A stretch of 64,000 bases of DNA, taken from Mikania micrantha. Taxonomy: Eukaryota > Streptophyta > Magnoliopsida > Asterales > Asteraceae. Made by a program: the position numbers and the translations under genes. The notes under the pieces are model-generated. The model was given only the letters and a program-made list of their open reading frames with translations. It ran no database searches and had not been told where the DNA came from. Below are positions 33,985 to 46,746 of the stretch, piece by piece. The DNA lies in assembly GCA_009363875.1 (NCBI GenBank), contig CM018683.1, forward strand, positions 48,287,711-48,351,710. The letters run 5' to 3'. Every line of letters starts with the position of its first letter. Positions within the stretch are counted from its first letter, which is position 1.

Positions 33985-34838
33985 GAGCAAATCCTAACCC
34001 ACCTCTCTGCACGTTCAAGATGTTTCTGGACTGCAAACCTCACTCGTTCAGCGGCACTGAGGGAGCCGTTGGACTATTGCGATGGATCGAGAAGGCGGAA
34101 TCAGCTTTCGCCATGAGCAACTGCAGGAACGAGGACAGGGTCAAGTTCGCTGCAGGGACGTTCGAGGGAGCTGCCCTCACTTGGTGGAACGCCAATGTCC
34201 AAAACCTAGGGCTTGATGCAGCCAACGCTCTGCCTTGGGAAAATTTTAAGCAGATGTTGAACCGCGAATACTGTCCCCGCGGTGAAGTGCAGAAACTTGA
34301 GACGGAGTTCTGGAACCACAAAATGATAGGTTCCGAGGTTGAGGCCTACACTGCCAGGTCTTATGAACTGGCAAACCTGTGCCCGGAGATGGCAAATCCA
34401 CCTTTCAAGCACATAGAGAAATATATCGATGGATTGCCACCTCAAATCCAGGGAATGGTACTCTCTGCTGACCCCATTACCATGCAACAAGCCGTGCGAC
34501 TTACTCACAAACTCACTGACTCGGCGGTTGCACAAGGACTCTTACCACCACGTGGTGCTGTGACCACAACCAACGACAAGGGCAAACGAAAATGGGATGA
34601 CGCCCTGAGCAAACTTCCACTCTCCAACCACCACCACAACAGCGCAAGCTTGGATCGACCCAAGCTTATGCACCACCTATCCCCACCACCCAGAACCAAG
34701 GAGGTTATGCTGGAAAACACCCCAAATGCCACAAGTGCAACTTCCATCATGCACAGGGACAATGTGGCCGCTTCCAATGCCAGCGTTGTGGAAAAGGGGG
34801 ACATGCAGCCAAGGACTGCAGGGGTGAACTGCTCGTAA
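33985..34838 (+). CDS. G4 gag capsid region
   Basis: Retrotransposon gag domain: [41 protein letters not shown] and [12 protein letters not shown] are all present and align with G1 and G3 gag. If the intron is not used, an ATG at 33972 could start this part. From about 34605 on, this frame leaves homology; the zinc knuckles are encoded in the -1 frame shared with pol, and the stop at 34836-34838 is out of register. The capsid forms the particle in which reverse transcription takes place. Confidence 0.75.
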
Positions 34839-37800
34839 AGACCCCACAGCCACAACAACAACAACAACTTGAAGCACCAAAGGGTTGCTTCGAATGTGGC
34901 AAACCAGGGCATTTCAAGAAGGACTGCCCGCACCTGAAGAACAACAACAACAACCAACAGAACAACAACAACGGGAACAATGGCACGAGGGGACGAGCCT
35001 TCGTGATTGGGGCCAAGGAGGCCAGAAGGGACCCCAACCTTGCAACCGGTACGTATCTCTTGAACGATAATTATGCATCTGTATTGTTTGATACTGGAGC
35101 TGAGAAAAGCTTTATATCTAAGGATTTTAGTGAGATAATTGCCCTTACCCCGACACCCTTAGATGTGGACTACACGGTAGAGCTAGCTGATGGTAAATTG
35201 ATTGTAACTAAGCACATTCTTAAAGAATGCACTCTAGAGCTAGCAGGCCATAAATTTAAGATTGATCTCATGCCAGTTACACTAGGCAGTTTCGATGTCG
35301 TAGTGGGCATGGATTGGTTGTCTGAAAACCAGGCTGAAATCATTTGCCACGACAAGGTTGTGCGCATACCCCTCCCTAGCGGAGAAACTCTAGACATCAA
35401 GGGCGAAAGGAGTGACACTCCTCTGAACATCATCTCGTGCATGAAAGCTCACAAATGCTTACGAAAGGGATACACAGCCATATTGGCACTTATCACCGAC
35501 AAGACTGAAGAGGAACAGAGAATAGAAGAAATCCCAGTCGTATGCGACTATCCCGACGTATTCCCGGAGGATCTACCAGGACTTCCACCACCTCGACAAG
35601 TGGAGTTCCGCATAGACCTTGTGCCGGGAGCAGCGCCCATCGCACGAGCACCATATCGACTTGCACCTTCGGAGATGCAGGAACTGTCCAATCAACTGCA
35701 AGAGCTGTTGGACAAAGGTTTCATTAGACCAAGCTTCTCACCCTGGGGAGCTCCGGTCTTATTCGTAAAGAAGAAGGATGGCACGTTTCGTATGTGCATT
35801 GACTATCGGGAATTGAACAAAGTGACAATCAAGAACCGTTACCCCTTACCCCGCATCGACGATTTGTTCGATCAACTGCAAGGATCGAGTTATTATTCCA
35901 AGATCGATCTGCGATCTGGGTACCATCAGTTGAGGATTCAGGAGGAAGATATACCCAAGACTGCTTTTCGCACTCGGTATGGCCATTATGAGTTCTTGGT
36001 TATGCCGTTTGGACTGACAAACGCACCCGCAGTATTCATGGATCTCATGAATAGAGTGTGCAAACCCTACCTCGACAAGTTTATCATTGTCTTTATAGAT
36101 GATATTCTCATCTACTCCAAAACCGAGGAGGAACACAAAGAGCATCTGCAATTGGCTCTTGAACTGCTACGGAAAGAGAAGCTGTACGCTAAACTCTCAA
36201 AGTGCGACTTCTGGATTCGAGAAGTCCAATTTTTGGGACATATTGTTAATGAACAAGGGATTCATGTGGATAAATCTAAGATAGAGGCAATCAAGAACTG
36301 GGAAGCACCAAAGACCCCAACTGAGGTGCGACAATTCCTAGGATTGGCCGGCTATTATCGACGATTTATTGAGGGATTTTCGAAGATAGCCCAACCCCTT
36401 ACAGCCTTAACTCATAAGGACAAGAAGTATCTCTGGACTGACAAACAAGAAGCTGCATTCCAACTTCTCAAGCAGAAGCTCTGTAGTGCACCTATCTTAT
36501 CACTTCCTGATGGAACGGATGACTTCGTAGTATATTGCGATGCCTCGATACAAGGACTCGGCTGCGTGCTGATGCAGCGAGAGAAAGTGATCGCATATGC
36601 TTCTCGACAACTGAAAGTCCACGAGAAGAATTACACCACCCACGACTTGGAACTTGGAGCCGTGGTATTCGCACTCAAGATCTGGAGACACTACCTGTAT
36701 GGTACAAAGTGTACGATATACACTGATCACAAGAGCCTCCAGCACATATTCGAGCAGAAGGAACTGAACATGCGACAACGTCGCTGGCTCGAGCTCCTAA
36801 ACGACTATGAGTGCGCTATCAAGTACCACCCGGGGAAGGCCAATGTAGTGGCCGATGCCCTAAGCCGGAAAAACACATCGAAACCCAAGAGAGTACGAGC
36901 TTTACAACTCACCATCCTTCCCAACCTTCCTGAGCAGATACGCGTTGCCCAAGTGGAGGCACTTAAGGCAGAAAATCTAGCGGCTGAATCACTAAGGGGA
37001 ATGGAGCAACACCTTAAAGTAAAAGCCGATGGCTTACACTATTTCATGGAACGCGTATGGGTTCCACGCCACGGAAACCTACGAGACCTTGTGATGGACG
37101 AGGCTCACAAATCCCGATATTCCGTTCACCCTGGATCTGATAAGATGTACCATGATCTGAAGATACTCTACTGGTGGCCACACATGAAAGCTGACATCGC
37201 CACCTACGTCAGCAAATGCTTGACTTGTGCTAAAGTCAAGATCGAGTACCAGAAACCATCTGGATTACTCACACAGCCCGAGATCCCCATGTGGAAATGG
37301 GAACAAATCTCCATGGATTTTATCACCAAATTACCCCGTACCCCAAGTGGATGTGACACAATATGGGTGATTGTGGACCGACTGACTAAGTCAGCACATT
37401 TCCTTGCGATCAAGGAAAATGACAAAATGGAAAAACTGGCCAGAATCTATGTCAAGGAAGTGGTCTCGCGACATGGAGTGCCGATCTCCATTATTTCGGA
37501 TCGAGACGCCAGATTCACTTCAAACTTCTGGAAATCACTACAAAAGTCGCTTGGCACGCGGTTGGATATGAGTACAGCATATCACCCACAAACTGATGGC
37601 CAAAGTGAACGCACGATACAAACCCTTGAAGATATGCTACGAGCATGCGTAGTGGATTTTGGAAGTAGTTGGGAAACTCACTTGCCATTGGTGGAGTTCT
37701 CCTACAACAACAGTTACCACACAAGCATCAAAGCAGCGCCTTTTGAGGCACTCTATGGCAGGAAATGCCGATCACCCATATGTTGGGCGGAAGTGGGCGA

Positions 37801-38383
37801 CAGCCAGCTCACTGGCCCGGAACTTGTGCATGAAACAACCGAGAAAATCGTGCAAATCAGAAACCGCATGGCAGCAGCTCGTGATCGTCAAAAGAGCTAT
37901 GCCGACAAACGCCGGAAACCTTTAGAATTTCAGGTAGGAGATAAAGTCCTTCTGAAAGTTTCACCCTGGAAAGGCGTCATTCGTTTTGGTAAACGAGGCA
38001 AACTGAACCCACGGTATATTGGACCTTTCGAGATCCTGAAGAGGATTGGTCCGGTGGCATACCAACTCAACTTACCAGCCGAACTCGACGGAGTTCACAA
38101 CGTGTTTCACGTCTCAAATCTAAAGAAGTGTTTATCGGACGAAACACTTATTGTTCCACTTGACGAGATCCAGGTGGATGAACAACTACGGTTCGTGGAA
38201 GAGCCGGTGGAAATCATGGACCGTGAGGTCAAACAACTCAAACAGAGCAAGATACCCATTGTCAGAGTTCGATGGAACTCGAAACGCGGACCTGAATTCA
38301 CGTGGGAGCGTGAAGATCAGATGATGTGCAAATATCCCCATCTCTTCAAGCAGACAACGTCGAATGTCGACAACAGCAAATAA
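34601..38383 (+). CDS. G4 nucleocapsid-protease-RT-RNase H-integrase-chromodomain polyprotein
   Basis: The frame is open from the stop at 34598-34600. It first encodes two zinc-knuckle regions ([41 protein letters not shown]), then from the ATG at 35003 a 1126-residue pol. Counting from that Met: protease DTGA at 30-33, RT with FIDD at 364-367, RNase H with catalytic-type D at 513, integrase HHCC from about 702, acidic triad D772, D833, E869 (D-D35-E), and a divergent chromodomain at the end with [10 protein letters not shown] and FTWERED. No internal stops. It shares the order and most residues with G1 pol but is unbroken. Expression needs a -1 shift from gag or an internal start. Confidence 0.9.
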   Translation, partial: RPEQTSTLQPPPQQRKLGSTQAYAPPIPTTQNQGGYAGKHPKCHKCNFHHAQGQCGRFQCQRCGKGGHAAKDCRGELLVKTPQPQQQQQLEAPKGCFECGKPGHFKKDCPHLKNNNNNQQNNNNGNNGTRGRAFVIGAKEARRDPNLATGTYLLNDNYASVLFDTGAEKSFISKDFSEIIALTPTPLDVDYTVELADGKLIVTKHILKECTLELAGHKFKIDLMPVTLGSFDVVVGMDWLSENQAEIICHDKVVRIPLPSGETLDIKGERSDTPLNIISCMKAHKCLRKGYTAILALITDKTEEEQRIEEIPVVCDYPDVFPEDLPGLPPPRQVEFRIDLVPGAAPIARAPYRLAPSEMQELSNQLQELLDKGFIRPSFSPWGAPVLFVKKKDGTFRMCIDYRELNKVTIKNRYPLPRIDDLFDQLQGSSYYSKIDLRSGYHQLRIQEEDIPKTAFRTRYGHYEFLVMPFGLTNAPAVFMDLMNRVCKPYLDKFIIVFIDDILIYSKTEEEHKEHLQLALELLRKEKLYAKLSKCDFWIREVQFLGHIVNEQGIHVDKSKIEAIKNWEAPKTPTEVRQFLGLAGYYRRFIEGFSKIAQPLTALTHKDKKYLWTDKQEAAFQLLKQKLCSAPILSLPDGTDDFVVYCDASIQGLGCVLMQREKVIAYASRQLKVHEKNYTTHDLELGAVVFALKIWRHYLYGTKCTIYTDHKSLQHIFEQKELNMRQRRWLELLNDYECAIKYHPGKANVVADALSRKNTSKPKRVRALQLTILPNLPEQIRVAQVEALKAENLAAESLRGMEQHLKVKADGLHYFMERVWVPRHGNLRDLVMDEAHKSRYSVHPGSDKMYHDLKILYWWPHMKADIATYVSKCLTCAKVKIEYQKPSGLLTQPEIPMWKWEQISMDFITKLPRTPSGCDTIWVIVDRLTKSAHFLAIKENDKMEKLARIYVKEVVSRHGVPISIISDRDARFTSNFWKSLQKSLGTRLDMSTAYHPQTDGQSERTIQTLEDMLRACVVDFGSSWETHLPLVEFSYNNSYHTSIKAAPFEALYGRKCRSPICWAEVGDSQLTGPELVHETTEKIVQIRNRMAAARDRQKSYADKRRKPLEFQVGDKVLLKVSPWKGVIRFGKRGKLNPRYIGPFEILKRIGPVAYQLNLPAELDGVHNVFHVSNLKKCLSDETLIVPLDEIQVDEQLRFVEEPVEIMDREVKQLKQSKIPIVRVRWNSKRGPEFTWEREDQMMCKYPHLFKQTTSNVDNSK

Positions 38384-38520
38384 ATTTCGGGACGAAATTC
38401 CTTTCAACAAGGGGATGATGTGACAACCGGAAAATTTTTGTCTTTCAAACAATGTTGCTTCTCAAACACTACCAACAACAACCAAATTTCGGGACGAAAT
38501 TTCTTTCAACAAGGGGATGA
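38384..38520 (+). other. Doubled PPT block of G4
   Basis: AAATTTCGGGACGAAATT plus CAACAAGGGGATGATGTGACA occurs at about 38386-38426 and again at 38489-38527; only the second adjoins the real LTR. The first is even followed by TGTGACAACCGG, similar to an LTR start. The 62-bp spacer is non-coding. Confidence 0.8.
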
Positions 38521-41236
38521 TGTGACACCCGGCAATTTCAGGTAAATTGCAACTCTTATATCCTTTACATTTCACATTCATATTTGTTGCATTTCATTTA
38601 ATTATGTTTAATTAGATGAGTTGAACACAAACATCTACGAAACGATAATCATACATCGCACATTGGTTTTGGAAACCAAGTGTGGCAACCACAACACTAA
38701 CACCAGACAATAGTTCGGATAATTATTGAATTGTGCACTACACGTTGATTAGGATTAATCAAGCGTGCAAACACTTCGTAGAACACGAACACAAACTATC
38801 TTAGATAATTCGAGGAATTATCGAAACACACACACGAGTCTCACGAACGTTGGTGATCAAACTTATATGTTACTATATGATTATGTGCTAAACGTGTATT
38901 AGATGCTTTGGATAAACATTAGGAATCGAGTACGAGCGAAATCGTATCATCGAAATCGAAAAACAATGAAGTTGGCCCGTCGCGGTACGCGATACCCCCT
39001 TCGGCGAGAAGCTTCGCGATACGCGAAGCAAATCGGGAGTCGAGACTCCCGAATTACATCGCGGTACGCGATGATGATTTTTGATCGGCCTCCGCGGTAC
39101 GCGAAGGCCATGCAGATCAAAATTTCAATAAAAACCCACCCCTTTCATTTCAGTCGAACTCTTACATCCTTTCTCCGAACTCCCACTTATTTTTGCGACT
39201 GAAACCCATCTGAAATCCATCTTCAACCTCTGTTAACACCATTAGAAGCCATCTCTTGGTGATTTGGAGTTATAGGAACATCAAGGAAGATCGAGGAGCT
39301 CTCAATCGACGAGGAAATCAAATCCAGCCATCGTAGCAGCCCCATACCTCCTGTTTAACTCGAAATCAGTCGTCTAAGAGCTTCTAAGGTAGTTTTATAT
39401 GTTTATCTTTATTTAGATCGCACATGCAATGGGTGAAAACCCACATGCAACTCCATGTGACCATTGTGCACGATTTTGTTGGTGATTTGTTGAATAGATG
39501 TTATAGATTTACTGGTTTGATAATATTAGAATGTTAGATTTGAGTTTGATTGAGTTATTGGTAGATTTGACGATGATTTGGACAAACTTGCCATAAAAGG
39601 AAACTTTTATGTGCAAGTCTTGGATTTGTGATAATCTAGACATGTTAGACATGTCTAGATGTTGTTAAATGTGTATTGAAGTGTTTAGAAACACATTGGG
39701 ATATTTGATTTTTGTCAAAAACTTGGTTTTGTAGAAACTTGCTAAAAATGGAAACTTTTATAAATCAAAAGAGGGCTTTTGATGTTTTAAAGTGTTTTGA
39801 TGAACTTGGGATATTGAAATATGTTTAGAAATGATTTCTAAGCATATTGGAAACCTTGATTTGCGAAAACGAGTTTTAAACGGATACTTTCCAAATAAGG
39901 AAACTTTATTTGGGCAAAACGGCATAAATGGTGATTTATGCGCAAACGACGTGTTTTAAGAGTTTAAACATGTTTTATAAACATATTGGAAGTTATTAGT
40001 TTATGAAATGGGATTTCATAACCACACTTTCCTAGGTTGGAAACTTTCTAAAAATAGCAACTTATGTGATTAGAGTCATAGGATACATTTTGGTGTCTTA
40101 TGTGCATCAAGGCACATAAACACAACGATCGTGTCACCAACGATTCGTCGAGTCTCACAAGTTAACACACGCACTCGGTTGAGCACACCGACACTTGGAG
40201 TTGTATGGGATACAACACAACACATAACACATACTCACACCTATATGGTTATAGGTGCTTACTAGCAGGACTGCTAGCTTTCGCAGACGCGAACACACGA
40301 ACATACCGGAACTGCTAACCAGGTGAGTTCACGGCCCCTTTTCTATTTTCTACCTTTGGGGGAGAAAACATTGCAAACAACTGTTTTGAACAACCTACAC
40401 ACTTTTGGTTATTTTTGTACATGCTAATATCGTATATGCATATGTGTGGCATTCATCCACAAAACTGATAAGTCCTCATTAAACACACCTCGAACCGTTA
40501 ATAGCGCGTAGCGCTCAGCGTGGTAATTCTGAATAGTACTATTTGGGCCTGACAAGCCCCACTGTTGCGAGCCGTATGGCCACCCCGACTGGAGGTCGGA
40601 ACAGTGCAAAATTGACCAAACAACATTTACCATATCTTGGATGGATATGGCGGGAGGCAGCATGTTAGCTTCGGTTGCGAACCCGCATATGATATAAAAC
40701 ATATTGACTAGCTATCAATTGATATTGCATTGTATTGAAAAATAGACCTGCTAAACATTTACTTTAAACATTTGATGTTTACTGCTGATTACAAACCTGT
40801 GTTCTCACCAACCTTTGTGTTGACCTTTTACTCGCATGTTTTCTCAGGTAACTAAGGCACGCGCACAAGGAATAGGATGCTAGGCTGGAGTCGCATGCAT
40901 CTGTTTAAGTGTCTTAGTCTATTAAACATTGTGTTCATTTGATCATGTTACTTATGTATTGTCAAACATCTTTAATCGCTTCCGCAACTATTGTTACCTA
41001 ACATTTTGAAAACCGTTTTAAATTAACGCTTCCGCTACCTATGAATGTTAAACTGTTTTGTTAACATATATTTTATTTCCGCAACTCTGATTTTACAAAC
41101 TATTTTATCCAAGTTATTGGACGTATGTATGAAACCAGACATATAGGTCTCGCATGTTGTGTGACCGGAGACTGCGATCCTGACAATCTGCCGCCGCTCG
41201 CGCCCCGAAAGGGACGGGATTTCTCGGGGTGCGACA
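38521..41236 (+). repeat. 3' LTR of G4
   Basis: 2716 bp, offset 7796 (7795 after the T-run) from the 5' LTR, with one visible substitution and one indel. It ends GCGACA, followed by AAACC (41237-41241). It has its own copies of the hairpin cluster and leader-intron junctions. Confidence 0.93.
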
Positions 41237-41241
41237 AAACC

Positions 41242-43829
41242 AATTCATTTCCGTTGGCCCATTTCATACAATGGGTCCAGCCCATGAACCTGATTCGGGC
41301 CACTTGGGTTTTCTCGGCCCAATAGCACTTATTCGGCCCAAGTTATGAGACTTGGTCACTTAACCCAAAATATAATCAAAGACATGAATAAAATTTCATA
41401 GATCACATGCATGGTTTTTCTAAATACTATAAACGTGTTGGAAACTTTGTTAAACCAATACATAACACCTAGGGCATTTCTATTAAAATGTTCAATAAAT
41501 CGTAGTTATTCTAAAGGATTATGAAAATTACATGCAAAGTTTACATACATAAACTTAAGTTTACACCTAGAACCCTTTTTGTCACGACAGTAATTCAAGT
41601 GGAATTTAAAAATCAATAACAAAGTGTGATAATCTAACGCTAATGGGTTGAGTGTTACCAAAATTCATAACAATTAAACAAGGCCGAATGAAGAAGGAAG
41701 ACCGAGACTCACAAGTGTTAGTCAACATTAGGGCTAACACATACACGCCCACAAATCACTACAACTTATACTTATAAGTTACAACGACATGAAATCAATA
41801 CATGATCGTGAATAAAACAAAAAATCCAACAAAGAGCGCGTGCATTTCTTGTTTAAGCTAAGTCAACCGCATCAACAACATGGTGAGTTCATATGCCCCT
41901 TTCATAATCTTAACTGATTTTAAACTCTCGGGGCTGAAAAACATGCTTAACTTTTATTTACTTAAAAGTTTTATGTTTAACATATTGCTTATGATTTGAT
42001 TTAGATAATATTGCTTGACTTATTATCGTTTATCATTTTATGCATGCTTGTATGATCATGAGATAACAGAAACAACTAAGATGAATATGATAATATAACT
42101 TCATAAATCATCAACACAATAGAATAATATAGTTGTAAGATTCTATCTTATAACATTAATTTATTCTTACTGCAACAAACATTGAGATTATTACAGGTGA
42201 ACAAGATGACAAGAACAACAACGAATAGTATCCACCACCTAAGTCAACTAAGTGTTGTAAGAATGGTTCCTATAACACTGTAGTGGCAACATGGTGACTA
42301 TATGGAACAACTAGAATGATAAACATGATAACGTACCTTCATGATAACAACATCATTCACACAACAACTAATATTGTTTAATAACACAAGATCTTATATA
42401 ACTTTATTAGCAACAATGAGAACACACAACATTGAGAACAAACAACATTGAGAACAAACAACATTGATGAACATAATACAATTGATTGCTATTGAACTGT
42501 CTGTATTATATCATGTCAAGCATGTGCCATATATTCAAGTTTCATTGTAAGCCCCTTTTCAGAATCGTTTACCAGTTAATTTAGTGGGATCTAAACCAAC
42601 GATAGCATAGTGGTACCATAGGTTTGACAAACCTCTGGCGAGTGAGGTCGGTATGTTAGTCGTAACATCAATTGGCCGGTAACGTATGACCGGTAACAGG
42701 GCGACGATCAGTCAGGTTTGGTAAACGACACATGGTGATATCATTCGATAGTGATATTGTAATTAATCCATCGCTTCTTGTTGACTAGTAGACTGAGGAA
42801 TTTATTTTCTCTCATGTCATATTGCTAGTAACAGTTCAATGAGGTCTATGGTAATACAAAGTGGTAGAGGTAAATCGAATGCATTGTAATCTGATTACGT
42901 GAGGATTGCAATGGATTCCTTTTAGGCTCTATGCACTTCAAGTAAAGAACAAATATCAATTGGTTAACTAATACTCTTACTTTTTAAAAGTGATTAACAG
43001 TTAACCCCACAAGTAATAGAATAATAACAAGGATCAGATTAAATTAATCTAATTTTCTTTACACATCGAGGGTTTATCAATACTTCGGTTTGATAACTGA
43101 ACCCCTCATATTATATTATTCTACATATGATTCAATGGGTGATGAATACAAACGGACGGGTGAAATGAAAATGGGGATCCGTAGTTGTATTGCAAGTGGT
43201 ATTAAGTTCTATTAGATATGTGGTGGGATGTTGGCTGGGGCTTGGTTCCCCTACATATGCCCTATATATAAGCATAGCTAATAGGATGAGATATCACTTG
43301 TAAATATAACTATGGAAAGGCCATTGTGTGAACGGGTGAATCAAACAACTTACAAACAACAAGTAAGACATTGTGATTGTGTATGTGAACATTTCAAGGC
43401 TTTCAAATATCAAACTTATGAACTCACCAACCTAGTGTTGACTTTGTTTAAATGCATGTTTTCTCAGGTGACGAACAAGTGTAGTTGCCTATAATCAAGA
43501 ACTAAGCTAGTGGACTTTTAGAAGACCTAGCTTCATTTTGGGTTGCATACTTTTGGATGACAAAACAATGAATCATCTTTTGTATATCTTGTACCGTTAC
43601 AAAATAGAAACTCATTGATTCTTTTGATTAGATTTACTTAGTTAAATTATGAGGAAACAATGTAATTTAACTTTGTAATTCTATTTCATTGTCACGGTAG
43701 CATTTCTCATTTATTTATCATGTGCTATGTAAACAATCTGATCATTTTGATTATCAAACGATATCGTGCCCAGAGAACTTTCCGCCCGACGGGAAAGTCG
43801 ATCCAGCCCGCCGGCTCGGGGTGAGACAG
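41242..43829 (+). repeat. G3 LTR1, right piece
   Basis: Resumes LTR1 after G4 and matches 58547-61114 of LTR2. It contains leader-intron junctions (CATG|GTGAGTTCATA at 41883 and GCATGTTTTCTCAG|G ending at 43467), the hairpin AGGTTTGACAAACCT (42620-42634) and a stretch with GGCCCA words at 41254-41340. It ends CGGGGTGAGACA. The short direct repeat ACAACATTGAGAACAA occurs in tandem near 42425-42465. Confidence 0.85.
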
Positions 43830-43832
43830 ATT

Positions 43833-43845
43833 GGTATCAGAGCCA
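43833..43845 (+). other. Primer binding site of G3 (first copy)
   Basis: TGGTATCAGAGCC, three bases after LTR1, complementary to initiator methionine tRNA. Confidence 0.88.
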
Positions 43846-44002
43846 TGGTTATAGAGAAATATAGGTCATATTACTCAAATGGTTTGGCCTAGACTATAAC
43901 CTAGGGACCCTCATGTAGAAATCATATGACATAGGATTTTATTTGCATGTGTCTTCTGCATCTGATCATTGCACTAACCGATTTATTTCGGTTATGATCA
44001 GA

Positions 44003-44998
44003 ATGCCGCCAAGAAGACAACCAGCTTTACTGCCACCACCACCACAAGATTTAGCACCGCATTCATCGACACCAACACCACCTGACTCTCCTACACCACC
44101 ACCTCCTCCTCCTCCTCCGCCACTGCCTGTTCATGAGTTGGATCCTGCTACCATAGCACTGGCCACTCTGCTGACCAGTCAATTGAGGGATGTGATTCCG
44201 GAGATGATGAATCGGATCAACAGCAACAACAGTAAAGTCGCCAACTCATCTGGAGAAGGCAGCGGTAATACTCGACATCATCAGGACTATTCCTACAAGA
44301 AATTTTTAGGATGCAAGCCACCTAGTTTCAGTGGCAGTGAGGGTGCCGTTGGATTGATCCAATGGATCGAAAAGATGGAGACGACCCTGGAAATTAGTAG
44401 CTGTCCTGAGCAGTACAAGGTGAAATATGTTGCGGGATCATTCAACAAAAGAACATTGACTTGGTGGAATGCTCAGGTTCAAATTAGAGGCATAGATGAG
44501 GCTTTGTCCATGCCTTGGGATGATTTCAAGGCCATGCTGAGGGCAGAGTTTTGTCCAAGGAACGAGCTGAAAAAGGTTGAAACTGAGCTGCTCAACCTTG
44601 TAATGAGTGGTGCTGGGCATCTGGCCTACACCACAAGATTTCACGAGTTATCTACTTTGGCACCGGATATAGTGCCAACACTGGAGAAGAGGATCGAACG
44701 GTATATCGGTGGATTACCGGCTTTTGTGAAAGGTCTTGTTCTTGCTGCTAATCCAACAACCCTAGAGATGGCTGTTACTCTGTCATCAACAATGACAGAT
44801 GTGATGGTTGCCTCTGGGGCACTGAAGAAAGAAACTGAAGCAGCAAAGGTTGGAACTTCAAGAATGCCGAATAAACGCCCGGCTAAGAAATAGAAAATGG
44901 TCAAGAACTTTGCAGCGACCACTCAAACGCCAATGGCTAACCAACACCAACCGCTGCAGATCAAGAAGCCCTACACTAGCACGGCACCTTTGTGCAAC
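44003..44998 (+). pseudogene. G3 gag capsid, first copy
   Basis: The ATG at 44003 (MPPRRQPALLPPPPQD) is the more plausible start of the two in-frame ones. It has a proline-rich N-terminus, then the gag domain with CKPPSFSGSEGAVGLIQWIEKMETT and TLTWWNAQVQ. A TAG (44891-44893) cuts it after KRPAKK. The frame would continue to 44998, where N1 is inserted, and beyond N1 into the zinc knuckles at 53116. The same TAG is present in the second copy. Confidence 0.78.
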
Positions 44999-46746
44999 TG
45001 ATGTCGACGGAGCTTAGCTATCAAACTAACTAAAAACCGAATCTAAAATAGACACAAAGTAATAAATCTAGACTCTCTAAAACCTAAGCTACTGATAGGC
45101 AAGTGTACCTATCGTGTGTAGCAGAGCAAAGCAAGTCCGGATATCGAACCCACAGACTTCTACAGATTACGCTAACTAGACTCGAGGACTTATCTATACA
45201 ATTTACTTAATTAAAAAGGAATTGTTTAAAGGGGGTTTTACTAACAAAACTAAGAATAACTTAAATAAAACAATACTAAAAACGAGCAAGCAACGAAACA
45301 AAGACTAAATCAGGAGAGAGAAAACACTACCTAGGCTTGAATCATATACATGCTTGACAAGGTTATATCGGTAATGGAACTGATATGCTACCAGGATCTT
45401 AAAATACTAAACTCAAAGGAAACTTAGAGCACCCTCGACCCTTCTCAAAGATAACTAAAACTCCTAAAAGCCGTTAAACCACCGGTTAAATGGATTTCCC
45501 TCACAGGTCATCCAAGTATCTTATGAAATACCCGCTAGACAATCTACTTTATAGTGCGATTGTCTCAATACACATAGGATAAAAATCTAACAAACTATCT
45601 ACCTCACGGCGCGACAGTTTTAAGATACCTAAATGCGCGAGGTAACTTGGGATTTCCTATTGGATTCAATAAACATGGTTTGAAAGACGAGCTAGACCGA
45701 TCTTCTCACGAAACATCTAACCTAGCAATCTAACAACCAAGACTTATTGACAACTTCTCACCTCACAGCTATTGAAGTTGGTTGCACATCTTAATCATCT
45801 AATTCATAATAAAACACTCATATGAATTACCTGATCACAATAATTCACCCATTAATCAAAAGCACATAGTCATTGACCTAGCATGCGCCTATTATATGAC
45901 AGACAAGCAACAAGACTCATGAGGAGTGAAAAATTAATCATAAGACAATCAAAGATACACATACACATCCAATATTCCAAACCAAGTCTTTAAATCATAA
46001 GTCAATCACATCAATATGTTCCAAAACCGAATTAAACCATTATTCAACATGCATAATCATCTAACCTAGGTAGCTTTATGTGTTTAGCCACTAAACATAG
46101 TCATAAAGATAATCATAACATATGTAAAGTCTGAAATACACATAGGAATCAACAAAGTAATGAGAAACGATAAACCGAATGTTTGGATAACTCCAACAAT
46201 GATCCAACACTCTCGAAACTTCAATCCGATGTCTCCTAGACCTTGAAATCACTTCTAATCGCCTCCAGCCGTTCACTTGGATCGTCAGATGCCCTAATTT
46301 TTCCTCCCCAGCCGCTTTTAATCAAACAACACAATTTTTCTGAAATTAAACCCCGTCGCGTACCGCGACAGTCACCCAGAAACTCCTCACGCTACGCGAG
46401 GGACCTCGCTACCCGACAAAACAATCAGGTCAACCCGCAATGATTAATGAAGGGCAATTTGGTCATTTTCCCCTGTCGCGTACCGCGACAGGGTTTCAGA
46501 TGGGCTTCACGCTACGCGAAGGGTTCCAGAAATCAGCTTTTAATCTTCTTTGCTTTGAGGTCCGTTCTCGTCCAACGGGGAGCTTGTTTCTTTGTACATT
46601 AGCACCAAATACGCATGTTTATGACCTGCAAGCATTAAATAATAGAAATGTGAAGAACCAACATCAATCGACTCTAAAAACGAATAAAACTGTACAGAAA
46701 CTCAATAGAAACAAATGGAAAAACAGATGTGTTTTGCAACACATCA
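44999..46746 (-). repeat. N1 3' LTR (left on the plus strand)
   Basis: 1748 bp, TGATGTCGACGG to GCAACACATCA. It contains the stems GTCGCG-TAC-CGCGAC (46355-46369) and a 10-bp stem around the same TAC centre (46471-46493). The 11-mer CGCGTACCGCG reads CGCGGTACGCG on the element's own strand. Confidence 0.88.

Larger units (their letters stand above)
30725..41236 (+). mobile_element. Near-intact young Ty3/gypsy chromovirus G4
   Basis: A complete 10.5-kb element with LTRs of 2717 and 2716 bp, TG...CA ends, primer site, gag, pol, PPT and the 5-bp target duplication AAACC (30720-30724 and 41237-41241). By eye the two LTRs differ by one substitution (C at about 30784 against T) and one T in a T-run (about 32543), so insertion was recent. 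Domain order protease-RT-RNase H-integrase-chromodomain places it with Tekay/Del-type chromoviruses, close to G1. A frameshift separates capsid from nucleocapsid. Confidence 0.92.

Noticed and set aside
41100..41325. Overlapping frames across the G4 right border
   Set aside because: They cross the LTR end and target duplication, so they are chance frames.
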